Assembly (NCBI RefSeq): GCF_905171765.1
Contig: NC_053393.1
Span: 62,961,371-63,025,370 of the forward strand
Length of the DNA: 64,000 nucleotides
Direction: 5' to 3'
Source of the DNA: Bufo bufo
Lineage: Eukaryota; Chordata; Amphibia; Anura; Bufonidae
Part shown: piece by piece, positions 11,184-22,770 of the stretch
Numbering within the stretch: position 1 is the stretch's first letter
How the letters are laid out: every line of letters begins with the position of its first letter
Notes under the pieces: generated by a model
What the model was told of the DNA's origin: nothing
The model's input: the letters and a program-made list of their open reading frames with translations, nothing else
Database searches by the model: none
Made by a program: the position numbers and the translations under genes

Positions 11184-11666
11184 TCAGAGCATTTCCTCTT
11201 TCTGCGGTATGATGACCACCTTAAGAGTGTTCACATGGCTTCTTAGAGAATCACTGCAGTATTCTGTCACGTCGTGGATTCCAAACAATTCAAAGAACGT
11301 CTTTGTTTTATTAGTAACGAAATGGCTCAGGTCTTTTCCTTCAAAAACTAGGTTTTTATCCTCTAACCGTTTCATTTCCTTTTTCTTTGCAGGTTTGGTT
11401 TCTAATTTTTTTTTCATATTTTCCTTAGCTGCCTGAGTAATACGTTCGTCCAAAAAAGCCAATCCTACGTTTGTTTCTGACAGATACCAAAGGTGTCTCT
11501 TAGGAACTGTGAGACCACTTTTTTTGACGTCTGCATCTGTGTAAGTGCTCAGAAGCTGTAGCATATCTGTCACGGCTGTGTCATGGTCTGGTGTAGTGCT
11601 GTTGTGATCTGCATGGATGATTGACATTTTCCCCTGTCTGTTGTTGCCTCCGGAAGAGGGCCCCAT
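11184..11666 (-). CDS. 160-codon open frame of unknown function
   Basis: This is an intact minus-strand frame from ATG to stop that does not overlap any repeat found elsewhere in the window. The predicted protein starts with a polar Ser/Thr/Asp-rich segment, then has KRHLWYLSETNVGLAFLDE. A very basic coiled-coil-like segment follows (ENMKKKLETKPAKKKEMKR), then a FFELFGIHDVTEYCSDSLRS tail. I do not recognise the family. The position between an hAT end and LTR-like DNA suggests a retroelement or transposon accessory gene, but that is inference. There is no zinc finger, signal peptide or membrane segment. Confidence 0.4.
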   Translation of the reverse strand: MGPSSGGNNRQGKMSIIHADHNSTTPDHDTAVTDMLQLLSTYTDADVKKSGLTVPKRHLWYLSETNVGLAFLDERITQAAKENMKKKLETKPAKKKEMKRLEDKNLVFEGKDLSHFVTNKTKTFFELFGIHDVTEYCSDSLRSHVNTLKVVIIPQKEEML

Positions 11667-11669
11667 TGG

Positions 11670-13181
11670 TTTCCCGGAGGGGTGAACCTAAAGATATTAG
11701 CAGCCTTGCCTGGAGCAACCTTGCATCGGTGTCCGCATGGGGGTCCAGGTTGTTTTGGTGTTGTTTTTCCATCTTTGCTGTGGCATGTAAGTGTTTGATG
11801 TTCTGGTGTGTTGTTGTTTCTCCAGGTGCTTACCTGCCGTTCAGTTGCTGCTGATTGTATATTTTTCCCTTCTGTTACTAGGCCGCTGGAGACTCCGGTT
11901 CGTCTGTTTCCTTGAGGAACCGGTTGTTTGCTATTCCTGACCTCTATGCAAGGGACCGTTAAGGTCAGCAGGATCCAGGTTCTAGTGTATGAGCCCTCCC
12001 ACCTTTAGGGGGCGCTCATACGGTCAGGAGATCAGAGTCAGGATTAGGGCGGCTGTAAGAGGTAACCTGCTCCCTTTCCCTGTTTACGGGCTTAGTAACA
12101 GCTCTTATAATTAGTGATGAGTGGCAGGGGTCATATTCGAATTCGCGATATTTCGCAAATATTTTGTAGAATATTCGTCGAAAATTTGCGATTTTGTTTT
12201 TTTACTAAAATAATCGGAAAGGTAATGATTGTGTAATATGCGAATTTTCGGAATTCGAATTTTTGGATATGAATTTTTTATTGCGAATTTTTCAACTTAC
12301 AACTATTAGACAAAAAAGATTATAGCACTGTATTAGCTAAATTGCTCTATTCAATTTTTTTCGAATATTCTCTGTATTGCCATAACTTAGTTTTTTCGAA
12401 TATTCGTAATATTCTAAAACAAGAATATATAGCAATATAGCGAATATTTTAAAAAAAAGAATATAGAGCAAAATTCGCAAACACTACTACTACTAAAGTC
12501 AAGTATATTGCAGCCTTCTTATTGGCCCACAAGCTAGAAGCAGTGAGGGATCATGTGTACCGATAAAAAAAAAAAATCGAATATTCGAAATTACGAATAT
12601 ATATAACTATATTCAAAATATTCGCAAATTTTCGAAGTACCTATATTCGCGATAAAAATGCGAAATTCGAATATTCGTGATCAACACTACTTATAATATG
12701 GTGGGGAGTTTCCCCCACTCCCCACCGTGACAATATCCAAATATCCCGGCACCGGACGGGGTTAAAAGCAGAGTGTGCCTGGCGTTCATGCTGTACCTGC
12801 GCTCCCTGGACTTTGTGTGGCTGTCATGGCCCATAAACAGGTAGGAACTAGTGTTAGGGACCACTCATAGAGGCGACCTTGACGTGGTGAGTGGCTTATT
12901 ACGCTTTGGCCAAAATGTACACCAATGCCTCATTCAACATCCAGCATGGAGGCAGGGCGGAGTGCTGGTTGCAGAGTGCTATTGCATTTGTGTCTTTTTC
13001 TTAATATCCAAATTATGCTTACAATTATCGACTTACAATTGCCCCGTGCAAAAAGCAAACATGTGAGGCTGACAAAATGTGCAACCTGTTTTATTCCTTT
13101 CAATTCTCATTGAGGAATATTCAACTGTTTAGGGAAGAGGACAATTTTAAGTGCATATATTGCCTTTGCCATCCACCTTGC
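11670..13181. other. LTR-like sequence split by a MITE, then unassigned DNA
   Basis: Outside the MITE at 12112-12689, the sequence reads continuously from 'agcagcctt' near 11700 to 'cccaccgtgaca' near 12733. The latter resembles the 'ccgtgaca' 3' end of the Gypsy LTR in this window. An LTR is possible but no partner LTR was found. From 12740 to 13181 nothing was recognised. Confidence 0.3.
12112..12689. mobile_element. hAT-type MITE (TAGTGATGAG ends), 8 bp duplication CTTATAAT
   Basis: The element starts TAGTGATGAG and ends TCAACACTA. CTTATAAT flanks it exactly on both sides (12104-12111 and 12690-12697). The interior is AT-rich and largely palindromic, with many 'cgaatattcg' motifs. Eight-base target duplications are typical of hAT transposons. 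It is non-coding. Confidence 0.85.
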
Positions 13182-13185
13182 TTAA

Positions 13186-14780
13186 CCACCTCAGCTCCCC
13201 TAGCTTAAACACCCTCAATGACCAGGCCACTTTTTACACTTCTGCACTACACTACTTTCACCGTTTATTGCTCGGTCATGCAACTTACCACCCAAATGAA
13301 TTTTACCTCCTTTTCTTCTCACTAATAGAGCTTTCATTTGGTGGTATTTCATTGCTGCTGACATTTTTACTTTTTTTGTTATTAATCGAAATTTAACGAA
13401 ATTTGTGCAAAAAAATGAAATTTTTCACTTTCAGTTGTAAAATGTAAAAAAAAAAACGACATCTATATATACATTTTTTTCAAAATTTATTGTTCTACAT
13501 GTCTTTGATAAAAAAAAATGTTTGGGTAAAAAAAATGGTTTGGGTAAAAGTTATTGCGTTTACAAACTATGGTACAAAAATGTGAATTTCCGCTTTTTGA
13601 AGCAGCTCTGATTTTCTGAGCACCTGTCATGATTCCTGAGGTTCTACAATGCCCAGACAGTAGAAAAAACCCACAAATGACCCTATTTCGGAAAGTAGAC
13701 ACCCTAAGATATTCGCTGATGGGCATAGTGAGTTCATAGAACTTTTTATTTTTTGTCACAAGTTAGTGGAAAATGCTGATTTTTTATTTTTTTTCTTTCT
13801 TACAAAGTCTCATATTCCACTAACTTGTGACAAAAAATAAAAACTTCCATGAACTCACTATGCCCATCACGAAATACCTTGGGGTGTCTTATTTCCAAAA
13901 TGGGGTCACATGTGGGGTATTTATACTGCCCTGGCATTTTAGGGGCCCTAATGTGTGAGAAGTAGTTTGAAATCAAAATGTGTAAAAAATGCCCTGTGAA
14001 ATCCGAAAGGTGCTCTTTGGAATGTGGGCCCATTTGCCCACCTAGGCTGCAAACTTGGGACAAAAAGTTCAATCTTTTTTTTGGACTCAATATGCCCCTC
14101 AGCGAATACCTTGGGGTGTCTTCTTTCCGAAATGGGGTCACATGTGGGGTATTTATACTGCCCTGGCATTCTAGGGGCCCTAAAGCGTGAGAAGAAGTCT
14201 GGAATATAAATGTCTAAAAAAAATTACGCATTTGGATTCCGTGAGGGGTACGGTGAGTTCATGTGAGATTTTATTTTTTGTCACAAGTTAGTAGAATATG
14301 AGACTTTGGAAGAAAAAACAAAAAAATCAATTACCGCTAACTTGTGCCAAAAAAATGTCTGAATGGAGCCTTACAGGGGGTGATCAATGACAGGGGGGTG
14401 ATCAGGGAGTCTATATGGGGTGATCACCACCCTGTCATTGATCACCCCCCTGTAAGGCTCCATTCAGACGTCCGTATGTGTTTTGCGGATCCGCTGTGTC
14501 CGTGTTTTGCAGATCCGCAAAACACATACGGACGTCTGAATGGAGCCTTACAGGGGGGTGATCAATCACAGGGGGATGATCAGGGAGTCTATATGGGGTG
14601 ATCACCCCCCCTGTAAGGCTCCATTCAGACATAACAGTGACATCCACAGTGCCCCCATAACAATAACATCTAGAGTGCCCTATAACAATGACATCTAGAG
14701 TGCCCCATAACAGTGACATCTACAGTGCCCCCATAACAGTGCCCTATAACAATGACATCCACAATGCCCCGAGTGAATTG
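13186..14780 (+). mobile_element. A/B-family element, truncated copy (B end only)
   Basis: It starts immediately after TTAA with CCACCTCAGCTCCCC, the same left end as the copy at 57768. The body has the family's inverted modules ('accttggggtgtc', 'ggggtcacatgtggggta', 'ccactaacttgtgacaaaaa'). At 14345-14625 it holds a palindromic copy of the 'gatcacccccctgtcattga' / 'gctccattcagacgtccg' unit that forms the 191 bp array elsewhere. The A end is missing, so this copy is truncated or joined to other DNA at about 14780. Confidence 0.7.
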
Positions 14781-15825
14781 TTCTGCAGCCTGTGTGTTCT
14801 CTTCTCGGTTCATGCAGGCTCCCCTCCCTATTTGGTTCTGATGAGTTTAACTTCCCCTGGTCCGTTCCTGGGTGTGGCTTATCAGGTGCCCTCATTATGC
14901 AGCTATATCTACCTGTGAGCTGGGGGGCTTGTGGTCAGTCTATCTTCTGCCTTGCTGGGTGTTGCACCTTGATGTTTACCCAGGAGGTCAGTCTATCTTC
15001 TGTCCTGTGCCTTACTGGGTGTAGCCCCTTGCTGCTGACCCAGGGGGTTTTGCCATCTGCCCTCTTGTGTGGTGTTGCCTGGTAATCTGTTGTTGTTGCT
15101 TGTGTACCTGACTCGTGCTTGTGTTTCTGGACTCTGTTTCCCGTTTGATGCCTGCTTGCCTTGACTCTCCTGTTGCCAATCCGGATTGCCTGACCTGCAC
15201 CTGTGCCGCCTGCCCTGATATATTGCCTGTTTGACTTCGCCTCTGCCTCATCCTTCGGTCCTGCACTATTGCTCCTGGTTGCGACTTGGCCTGCTGAGTA
15301 CGTTTGTACCTCTGGTACCTTGCTCAGGTACCTCCTGGTCTGCCTGGACCAGCTGCCTCGTGTGCGAATCCTCCTCAAGAGGTAGCGACCTGGTGTTTCC
15401 CTCGGGAAAGTCTATCCCCACCATCAGGGGTACTGTGAAGATCGAGGGGTTCACTTAGACAAAGCCCTAGGCTTCATTCAGACGTCTGCACTTTGGGTCC
15501 GGATCCGTTCCGCAATTATGCGGAACGGATGCGGACCCATTCATTTCCAATGGAGACGGAAAGGATGCAGACAGCACACAGTGTGCTGTCCACATCCGCA
15601 TTTCCGGTTTGCAGCACCGAACTTCCGGTCCGTGGCTCCGCAAAAAATAGAACATGTCCTATTCTTGTCCGCAGCTGCGGACAAGAGTAGGCATTTCTAT
15701 TGGGGTGCTGACCCAGTGTTTTGCGGATCCTCAAAACATTGTGGATGTGTAAATGGACCCTTAGAGGAGGTAGGACACGTGGCCCAGTGGGTTCACACCA
15801 CCTGGTTCATGACAATAACTTTGGA
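14781..15825 (+). repeat. Candidate solo LTR, interrupted by a MITE
   Basis: The sequence is a T/C- and CTG-rich stretch with short internal direct repeats ('cagtctatcttctgcc' near 14935 and 14990). It ends 'ggttcatgaca' at about 15822, the kind of terminus seen on the Gypsy LTR here. There is no coding capacity and I could not identify its left terminus or a target duplication. The call is tentative. Confidence 0.3.
15470..15761. mobile_element. Harbinger-like MITE (GGCTTCATTCAGACGTC ends)
   Basis: The left end GGCTTCATTCAGACGTC is matched by an imperfect inverted right end (GATGTGTAAATGGACCC). The flanking triplets are CTA and TTA, close to the 3 bp TWA duplication of PIF/Harbinger elements. 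The interior is strongly palindromic, with 'ggatccgttccgcaatt' and 'cttgtccgcagctgcggaca'. It is non-coding and the same broad type as the MITEs at 20.3 and 21.5 kb. Confidence 0.6.
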
Positions 15826-16779
15826 ACACTTTTACTTACTTATCCAAGCCATTCTGAGATTGTTTTCTCGTGCCACATTGTACTTCATGACTTCATAAAT
15901 TTGAGTCAATATATTTAATCTTTATTTATAAAAAAATCAAAGAATTTTCCAAAAATCTGAAAAACTTTGCAATTTTAAAAATTTCTCTTTCTCTGCTTTT
16001 AAAACAGAAACAGATACCTCATAAAATATTTATTACTTGACATTCCCCATATATCTACTTTATGTTGGCATCATTTTTATTTTTTTTTATTTTTTTTTAG
16101 GACATTAGAAGGCTTAATATTTTAAAAGCAATTCTTAACATTTTTAAGAAAATTTCCAAAACCAACTTTTTAAGGACCAGTTCGGTTCTGAAATCACCGA
16201 GGCTTACATAATAGAAACCACCCATAAATGACCCCATTTTAGAAACTACATCCCTGAAGTTATTCAAAACTGATTTTACAAACTTTGTAAACCCTTTCGA
16301 TGTTCTACATGAATTAAAGGAAAATGGAGATGACCTTTCTAAATTTAAATTTTTTCGCAGATTTTTCATTTTAATCTTTTTTTTTTCTGTAACACATCAG
16401 GGGTAACAAAACTCTATCTATTACCCTGATTCTGCAGTATACAAAAACACCCCACATGTGGTGGTAAACTGATGTAAGGGAACACGGCAGGGCACAGAAG
16501 AAAAGGAACGCTGTATGGTTTTTGGAAGGCAGATTTTGCTGAACTGGTTTTTAGATGCCATGTCCAATTTGAAGCCCCCCTGATTCACCCTACAGTAGAA
16601 ACTCCCAAAAAGTGACCCCAGTTTGGAAACTATGGGATAGGGTGACAGTTTTATTGATATTATTTTGGGGTAAATGATTTTTGATCACTCTATATTAGGT
16701 TTTTTGTGAGCCAAGGTAACCAAAAAATGGCTGTTCTGGCACAGTTTGAATTTTTAGTTTTTTATAATTTTCATCTGAC

Positions 16780-17870
16780 AAGTTAGATCATGTGCTATTT
16801 TTATAGAGCAGGTTGTTACTGGTGTGGCAATATTAAATATGTCTACTTTGTTTCAGTTTTACTTAATAAAGCATTTTTTTATAAACAATTATGTTTTTGT
16901 GTCCATTTTCTGAAAGACATGACATTTTTTTATTTTTCTGCCGATCGTCTTGTGCAGGGGCTCGTTTTTTGTAGGATGAGTTTACGTTTTTATTGGTACC
17001 ATTTTTGGGTACATATTACTTTTTGATCATTCAATATTACAGTTTATGGGGCTAGGTGACCAAAAAAATTGTTGTTTTAGCAAAGTTTTTATTTTATTTT
17101 TTTACAGCGTTCATCTCTGGAGATAGGTGATATTTTTATAGGTCGTTACAGATGTAGCAATACCTAATATGTATACTTTTTCTTATTTATTTAAGTTTTA
17201 TACAATAAAAGCATTTCTGAAAAAAAAAAAAGATGTTTTAGTGTCTCCATAATCTGAGCCATATTTTTTTTTTTTGGCTGATTGTCTTATGTAGAGGTTC
17301 TTTTTTTGCAGCATGAGGTGACGTTTTGATTGGTACTATTTTGGGGTGCATATAACATTTTGATTGCTTGGTATTACACTTTTTGTGATGTAAAGTGACA
17401 GAAAAAATGTATGGCACAGTTTAAAATTGTTTTTTTTTACGGTGTTCGGCTGAGGGGTTAGGTCATGGGATATTTTTATAGAGCTGGTTGCTACGGATGT
17501 GGCGATACCTAATATGTCTACTTTTCAAAATTTATTTCACTTTAACACAATAAAAGCATTTAAAATAAATAAATAAATTAGTGTCTCCATATTCTGAGAG
17601 CCATAGTTTTTTCTATTTTTTGGGCGATTGTCTTATGTAGGGGCTCATTTTTTGTGGGATGAGGTGGTAGTTTGATTGGTACCATTTTGGGGTGCATACG
17701 ACTTTGATTGCTTGGTGTTGCACTTTTTGAACTGTAAGATGACAAAAATGGCTTTTTTTGGCAAAGTATTTTTAACTTTTTTACGGTTTTTATCTGACAG
17801 GGTAGATTATGTGATATATTTATAGAGCCAGTCATTACGCACGCGGCGATACCTAATATATGCGTTTTTC
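16780..17870. repeat. ~350 bp tandem units inside the piggyBac relative
   Basis: Four successive segments each contain 'atagagc' or similar, then a 'gtg/gcg gcaatacctaatatg' core, an AT-rich stretch, 'gtctccat(a)ttctga', 'gggcgattgtctt' and 'gatgaggtg'. The unit cores fall near 16820, 17150, 17500 and 17840. The divergence between units indicates an old internal duplication. Confidence 0.6.
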
Positions 17871-18412
17871 ATTTTTTTCTATTTTCTATTATAAAATCAG
17901 GGGAAAGAGGCGGTTTTTATTTTGTTTTTTCACTTGAAACGTTATTTTTTTTATTAAACACTTTATTTTACTTTTTTTTTTCTGTCCAAGTCTGGGACTT
18001 CAACTTTTGGGCATCTGATCCCCTCTGCAATTCATAACAATACATCTGTAATACGCCAAAACAGTCATGGAGAACCTTTTTAGAAACCAAGTGCCCAAAC
18101 TGCAACCCAAAACCCACTTATTTATCGCAAAGAGCCAACACGGCAATTTACCCTGAATACTACAGTCCAGTATACTATATCTTACATGTACTTTATCATT
18201 TAGCTATAATAGCCTACCTACGGTACATTCAATGTGCTGCTTGTGCCATTCAGAGAGCGCCCAGTGCTGATGAATGGCAGGAAAAGTCTAAGGCATATTG
18301 GTACACCATAGACTTTTTCCAGGGTGCGGGTGCCCACAGAGAGGGCTCCAAGTGCTTCATCTGGCACCCGTGCAATAGGTTCGCCACCACTGCACTAACA
18401 AGTTGCCTAGGA

Positions 18413-18500
18413 CAGTGTTTCCCAACCAGTGTGCCTCCAGCTGTTGCAAAACTACAACTCCCAGCATGCCCGGACAGCCTTTGGCTGTTGGGAAACACTG
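18413..18500. mobile_element. 88 bp hAT MITE, 8 bp duplication GCCTAGGA
   Basis: It starts CAGTGTTTCCCAACCAG and ends GTTGGGAAACACTG, with GCCTAGGA exactly repeated at 18405-18412 and 18501-18508. The interior has 'aaactacaactcccagcatg', which is shared in part with the MITE at 47151. It is non-coding. Confidence 0.9.
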
Positions 18501-18829
18501 GCCTAGGAGACCCAGCCTGGGGCTGGATTTTCTAGGCTTCCATAGAAGTCAGGTCCCGATGCCTCTGCAAGGTGTCGGGCTGCCTTCTTACCCATCGGGT
18601 CCCAGTCACCGCAGCGCAGAGACCCGTTGGGATCCCTCACCCACCGTAAATATCATCTATGCTGCGGTCAGCGCTGACCGCAGCATAGAAGGGGTTAATC
18701 CACCGGAATCGGCTTGTACAGAAATGCCGGTGGATACAGCAGCGGCCCGACTGTCAGTGACTGCCAGGCCCTCACACTGATAACGTAATAGTACGTCAAA
18801 TTGCAGCAAGGTGTCATGAAGGGGGTTAA

Positions 18830-20281
18830 AGAGAAAAAAAAATGGGAATCTTGATATTATTGATTATGTATTTATCTTTTGTAATTTTGCTATTCTCTAA
18901 ATAAAAGAAATAAAAAAATAAAATAAAAAAAAACAGGGAACTGGCAGGATAACACCCTTAGCTTTAGCCCTAATTCAAATCCATTGGTTGGCACAGTGGT
19001 TCCCATCCACTGCTATAGCAAATATGACTAAAAGCATTGCTTTCTATTTGTCTACAGGTGATGATGGCCAAGCTGGGCTATACTGGATTATTCATATTTG
19101 AGCAAAACAGGGAATATGCAAAACATTTTGTACTGTTGTATAAATTACACACAAATGTGTAATTTGTGTGTAATGTAAAGGAGTACATGTGTGTGATGTG
19201 CATATGTATATATGTATGTAAGCAATGAATGTTTGTGTGTATTATTTATTAGTGCTATATTTGTGTGAATGTGGTATAGCAGTATTATATATGTTTGGAA
19301 GTACTAAGGTCACAGTCCAGACCAAAGCCAGTGAACCCAACTGCTATTCTTCTAAAATCACTCTGGTTAGTAGGAAGATGAGACTGTCCCTAGGTTCTTT
19401 ACCAGAGACTGCTGAGAATCTGTATGGTCTTTGCTGCTAGGGACTTAGGTTATGTCTGCAGAGTTGGTAACTGAAAACTCGTGCAGGCACACTAGTAACA
19501 GACCTAGAATGACCAGGGAGATACAAAGAGAAGTCAGCAAGCAAGGTCAAAAGCACAAGAGACAGACACGGTCAATAAGTAAACAAGCGGTTAATCCAGA
19601 GACAATTCAAGGTCAAATACCAGGAGAGTTAATATAAGCAGAATAAGGAGCCAAGGGGTTAATCCAGAAACAAGCCAGTAGTCAGTTTACCAGAAGAGTC
19701 AATAGGATATTGCACAATATAGATTAATACAAATAAATAATCGGCAAGACAATAAGGAATCAGCAGTCTTAAATCTCCTGCCTAGCTCTTCCAATCACAC
19801 TGACAAGTCAACCAGCCTGGGCTTGGCTGGTTGGCATAGCACCCCTCCCAGTACAGCAATGGTACAATGGAGTGAATTCCTGACAATGTATTTGTGCATT
19901 GTGTAATATAGTCGTATATTATGTTACAGTTTATAGAGGGGCATGTTTAATTAAGATCTAGGTTTGCGTGTGGGGGTGGGGGTGCACCAGAGTATCTCTT
20001 TGTCTTGGCTAAAGAAATACCTAACTGCAGCTCTGGAAGGCTAAAAATTCTTTAACTGTACATTTTATTTATGTCCTTATTTTGCAAATCTGTAGATAAT
20101 ATTTTTGGCATTTTGTTCTCCTTTCAAATTTCTCTGAAGAATGACGCATTTGAACATGGCTCTTTGTAAATCAACATACTGTAATTATACTGAGACTTAA
20201 ATTATACTAAAAAGTGAACCTGTTGATCATATATAATAGTCAAATATACTCACTTCTTAGGCAATTGGAATAAAAATCCCT
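18830..20281. other. Mostly unassigned DNA; possible LTR at about 19309-19886
   Basis: Low-complexity AT-rich and TG-rich DNA comes first. From about 19309 to 19886 the minus strand begins TGTCAGGAATTCAC and runs without obvious repeats, which could be a solo LTR. No duplication or partner was found. No gene was seen. Confidence 0.3.
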
Positions 20282-20283
20282 TA

Positions 20284-20618
20284 GGCCTATTGCACACAAC
20301 CATATGGCTTTTTCAGAATTTTGCGGTCTGCAAAAAACGGATCCGCAAAAAATACGGATGACATCCGTGTGCATTCCGTTTTTTGTGGAACGGAACATCT
20401 GGCCCCTAATAGAACAGTATTATCCTTGTCCGTTATGCGGACATTAATAGGACATGTTCTATCTTTGAACGGAAAAATGGAAATATGGAAACGGAATGCA
20501 TATGGAGTACATTCCTTTTTTTTTTTTGCGGAACCATTGAAATTAATAGTTCCATATATGGACTGTGTACGGAACGCAAAAAACTGAACGAAAAAAAAAA
20601 CTTTGTGTGCATGAGGCC
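20284..20618. mobile_element. Harbinger-like MITE with TTA duplication
   Basis: The ends are GGCCTATTGCACACAA and TTGTGTGCATGAGGCC (imperfect inverted repeats), flanked directly by TTA on both sides. The interior is palindromic, with 'acggatccgcaaaaaatacgg' type motifs. Three-base TTA/TAA duplications are typical of PIF/Harbinger. It is non-coding. Confidence 0.75.
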
Positions 20619-20619
20619 T

Positions 20620-21466
20620 TACAAAATAAGGACAAAAACAGGACATCCAGTGCCATTAGCTATGTTTGTGCTTCTTTGGTCAATGAAAGTCTAAATAGTG
20701 ACCACCCAGTATGGTAATGCATGTAATTACATGTCATTTGTGATAGTTTCTTTACATACACAGATTTTCATACTTTAAACATTCATCCTAACCCATTAAG
20801 TCGCATTTACACAGCGTCGACTGAGCAAGCAATTATCGTGAATAAACCATTCCTTCCCAATTATTGCCTGCTCATCAGAGAAGGTGCATTTAGATGTTCA
20901 CGTGTGGTGAGTACTCTGAGGATTTTCCATTGTGGAGCTGCAGGTGGAAAATTTACAGTGTATTACAGAAGCAACAAAATGGATAAAAAAACTATCTCAT
21001 CCATATGCTGCAATAGAAATCTACCACGAAAATTGAGCTGTGGCACATATTTAGTATCCACAGTACGCTGCAGAGCAAAGTCTGTGACAAATCTGCATTT
21101 ATACCATGCAAGTTTGGCTGCAGAATTGCAGTAAAAATTTGTGGTGGAAATGTTGCTGTGCAAAATCGTCCCTGTGTGACTGCGCCCTGTGATTTCTTTG
21201 GCTATCCCACTTACAGGGGAAAAACTGTACAGTGGCCCCTCTATGGCTACAACATCTTCAACTTACAACGACCTTTCTCACGTCATCAGAACTTGCAGTG
21301 GCGATCTGCAGCACTTATAAATGTATGAAAGATCCAGACAATCAGCACGGTCATTTCACTGGTAAATTTTTTTGCATTTCGTCCTAAAATTCTGTTATAT
21401 TCCATTATAACTCTGTTATAACGGAACCCTATAATGGAATACCTAGTGCTGGTGAGAACCCACACT
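20620..21466. other. Unassigned DNA
   Basis: I see no repeat with copies elsewhere in the window and no gene. Short frames lack any domain. Confidence 0.4.
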
Positions 21467-21469
21467 TAA

Positions 21470-21748
21470 GGGCTCATGCACACGAACGCATGCCAGCAGT
21501 GCCTGTATTGCAGACCGCAAACAGCGGTCCTCGATACATGGGCACCGGCCATTTGCACTCCGCATCACGGATGCGAACCGATTCACTCCGCGGGGTTTCT
21601 TTCCGTGCCTCCGTACCGCAAAAAAATAGAACATGTTCTATTTTTTTTGTGTTGCGGAATCTGCACAGATGTTGCCCGTGCATTGTGGACCGTAAACTGC
21701 GGTCCCGAACACACGGAATGGCCGACCAACGGCCGTGTGCATTAGCCC
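21470..21748. mobile_element. Harbinger-like MITE with TAA duplication
   Basis: The ends are GGGCTCATGCACACGAACG and CGGCCGTGTGCATTAGCCC, flanked by TAA on both sides (21467-21469 and 21749-21751). The interior is palindromic around 'aatagaacatgttctatt'. Short frames on both strands only reflect the palindrome. Confidence 0.8.
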
Positions 21749-22049
21749 TAACACACATGCTTAACTAGATGCGTTAACTAAACTAGTTCTGTTGAGTCGA
21801 CAAGTTCAATTACTTTTCAATGGCTTTTGTTACAGGATATCACAATGAGTTAAGAAATTTGAGCTAAGAGTTTAAGTGTTAACGCTACTACCTCTGTATG
21901 TGAATAAGATGGTTATATTGGAGTTAAGTGGAGACAATTAGGGGAGATTCCTGAAGTGCTTTTCTGACTGCCTGGTACTACCTTTCTAAAAACATTGTAC
22001 AATAATACATGCAGTGTACTGTACTTCTCTTTACCTAGACCAGGATTAA

Positions 22050-22410
22050 AGGGGTTGTCCCATTACAAAAATGTATCTCCTAAGTACAGGATAGGCGATA
22101 GGGGATAAATGTCAGGTCACCAAGGGTCTGACTGAAGGGGCCCCCAGTGGTCATCAGAACAGGTCCCACATCCCCTGCTTGAATTGAGCGGTGGACTCAC
22201 ATTTGCACTGCTGCTCCATTCAGCTCTTTGGGGCTGCTGGAGATAGATAACTGCTTGTCTCTATGGCAGTCACATAGAGTTGAATGGAGTGCCGAGCATG
22301 CATGTTAGTCTGACACTGCATTCAAACAGGGGAACAAGAGCTCCCATTCTTGTGGTCAGTGGTTGGACCATCGCTGATCAGAAACATTTCCTATACTATG
22401 GACAATTCCT
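22050..22410. mobile_element. TTAA-flanked MITE (AGGGGTTGTCC ends)
   Basis: The left end reads AGGGGTTGTCCC after TTAA; the right end reads GGACAATTCCT before TTAA. The terminal repeats are imperfect. It has no coding. The TTAA flanks point to piggyBac-type mobilisation, but the ends are degenerate. Confidence 0.55.
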
Positions 22411-22524
22411 TTAAAAACGAAATAAATAAAAATACAAATGTTTTTGTAATTTTTTTGCACACTTTACCTCTAGTAACAAAGAAAAAATATTTAATACATC
22501 ATATAGAAATATACAAAAAAAGTC

Positions 22525-22770
22525 AGGATAAAAGGGTTTCTGAGATTTAAATACTCCCTAGGATAGGTTTTTAATATCATATCTGTGGGAGTAAACTCCC
22601 AGCACCCCATTGATCAGCTGATGAAGGATCTGTGGTGCATCCGAAGTAGTAGAGTGTGGTGGTTAAGAAATATACTGTAAGCTCAGTACTATGTGAGCTT
22701 GTAGTACATTTTGCCACCACTACAGCTCCTTCTATTAGCTGATTGCAGGGGGTGCCAGGTAGCAATGAGT
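22525..22770. repeat. Degenerate MITE-like fragment
   Basis: It contains 'ctaggataggtttttaatat', a 'gggagtaaactcccagcacccc' block and its partial inverse near 22745 ('gcagggggtgcc'). It resembles the interior style of the preceding TTAA MITE but has no clear ends. Confidence 0.35.

Larger units (their letters stand above)
15826..18825 (-). mobile_element. Internally deleted piggyBac relative
   Basis: Reverse-complement comparison with 47.3-51.2 kb shows the same order of blocks, including the 'ttctgagattgttttctcgt' and 'ttgtacttcatgac' blocks seen near 51.05-51.1 kb. It also has 'aataccccacatgtggtggt'-type and 'gtctccatattctgagagcc' blocks. The right end reads 'gtgtcatgaaggggg' followed by TTAA (18826-18829), a piggyBac-type boundary resembling CCCC at the ends of the full element. 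The transposase is absent. The left terminus is lost against the LTR-like DNA. It carries a small hAT MITE. Confidence 0.65.
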
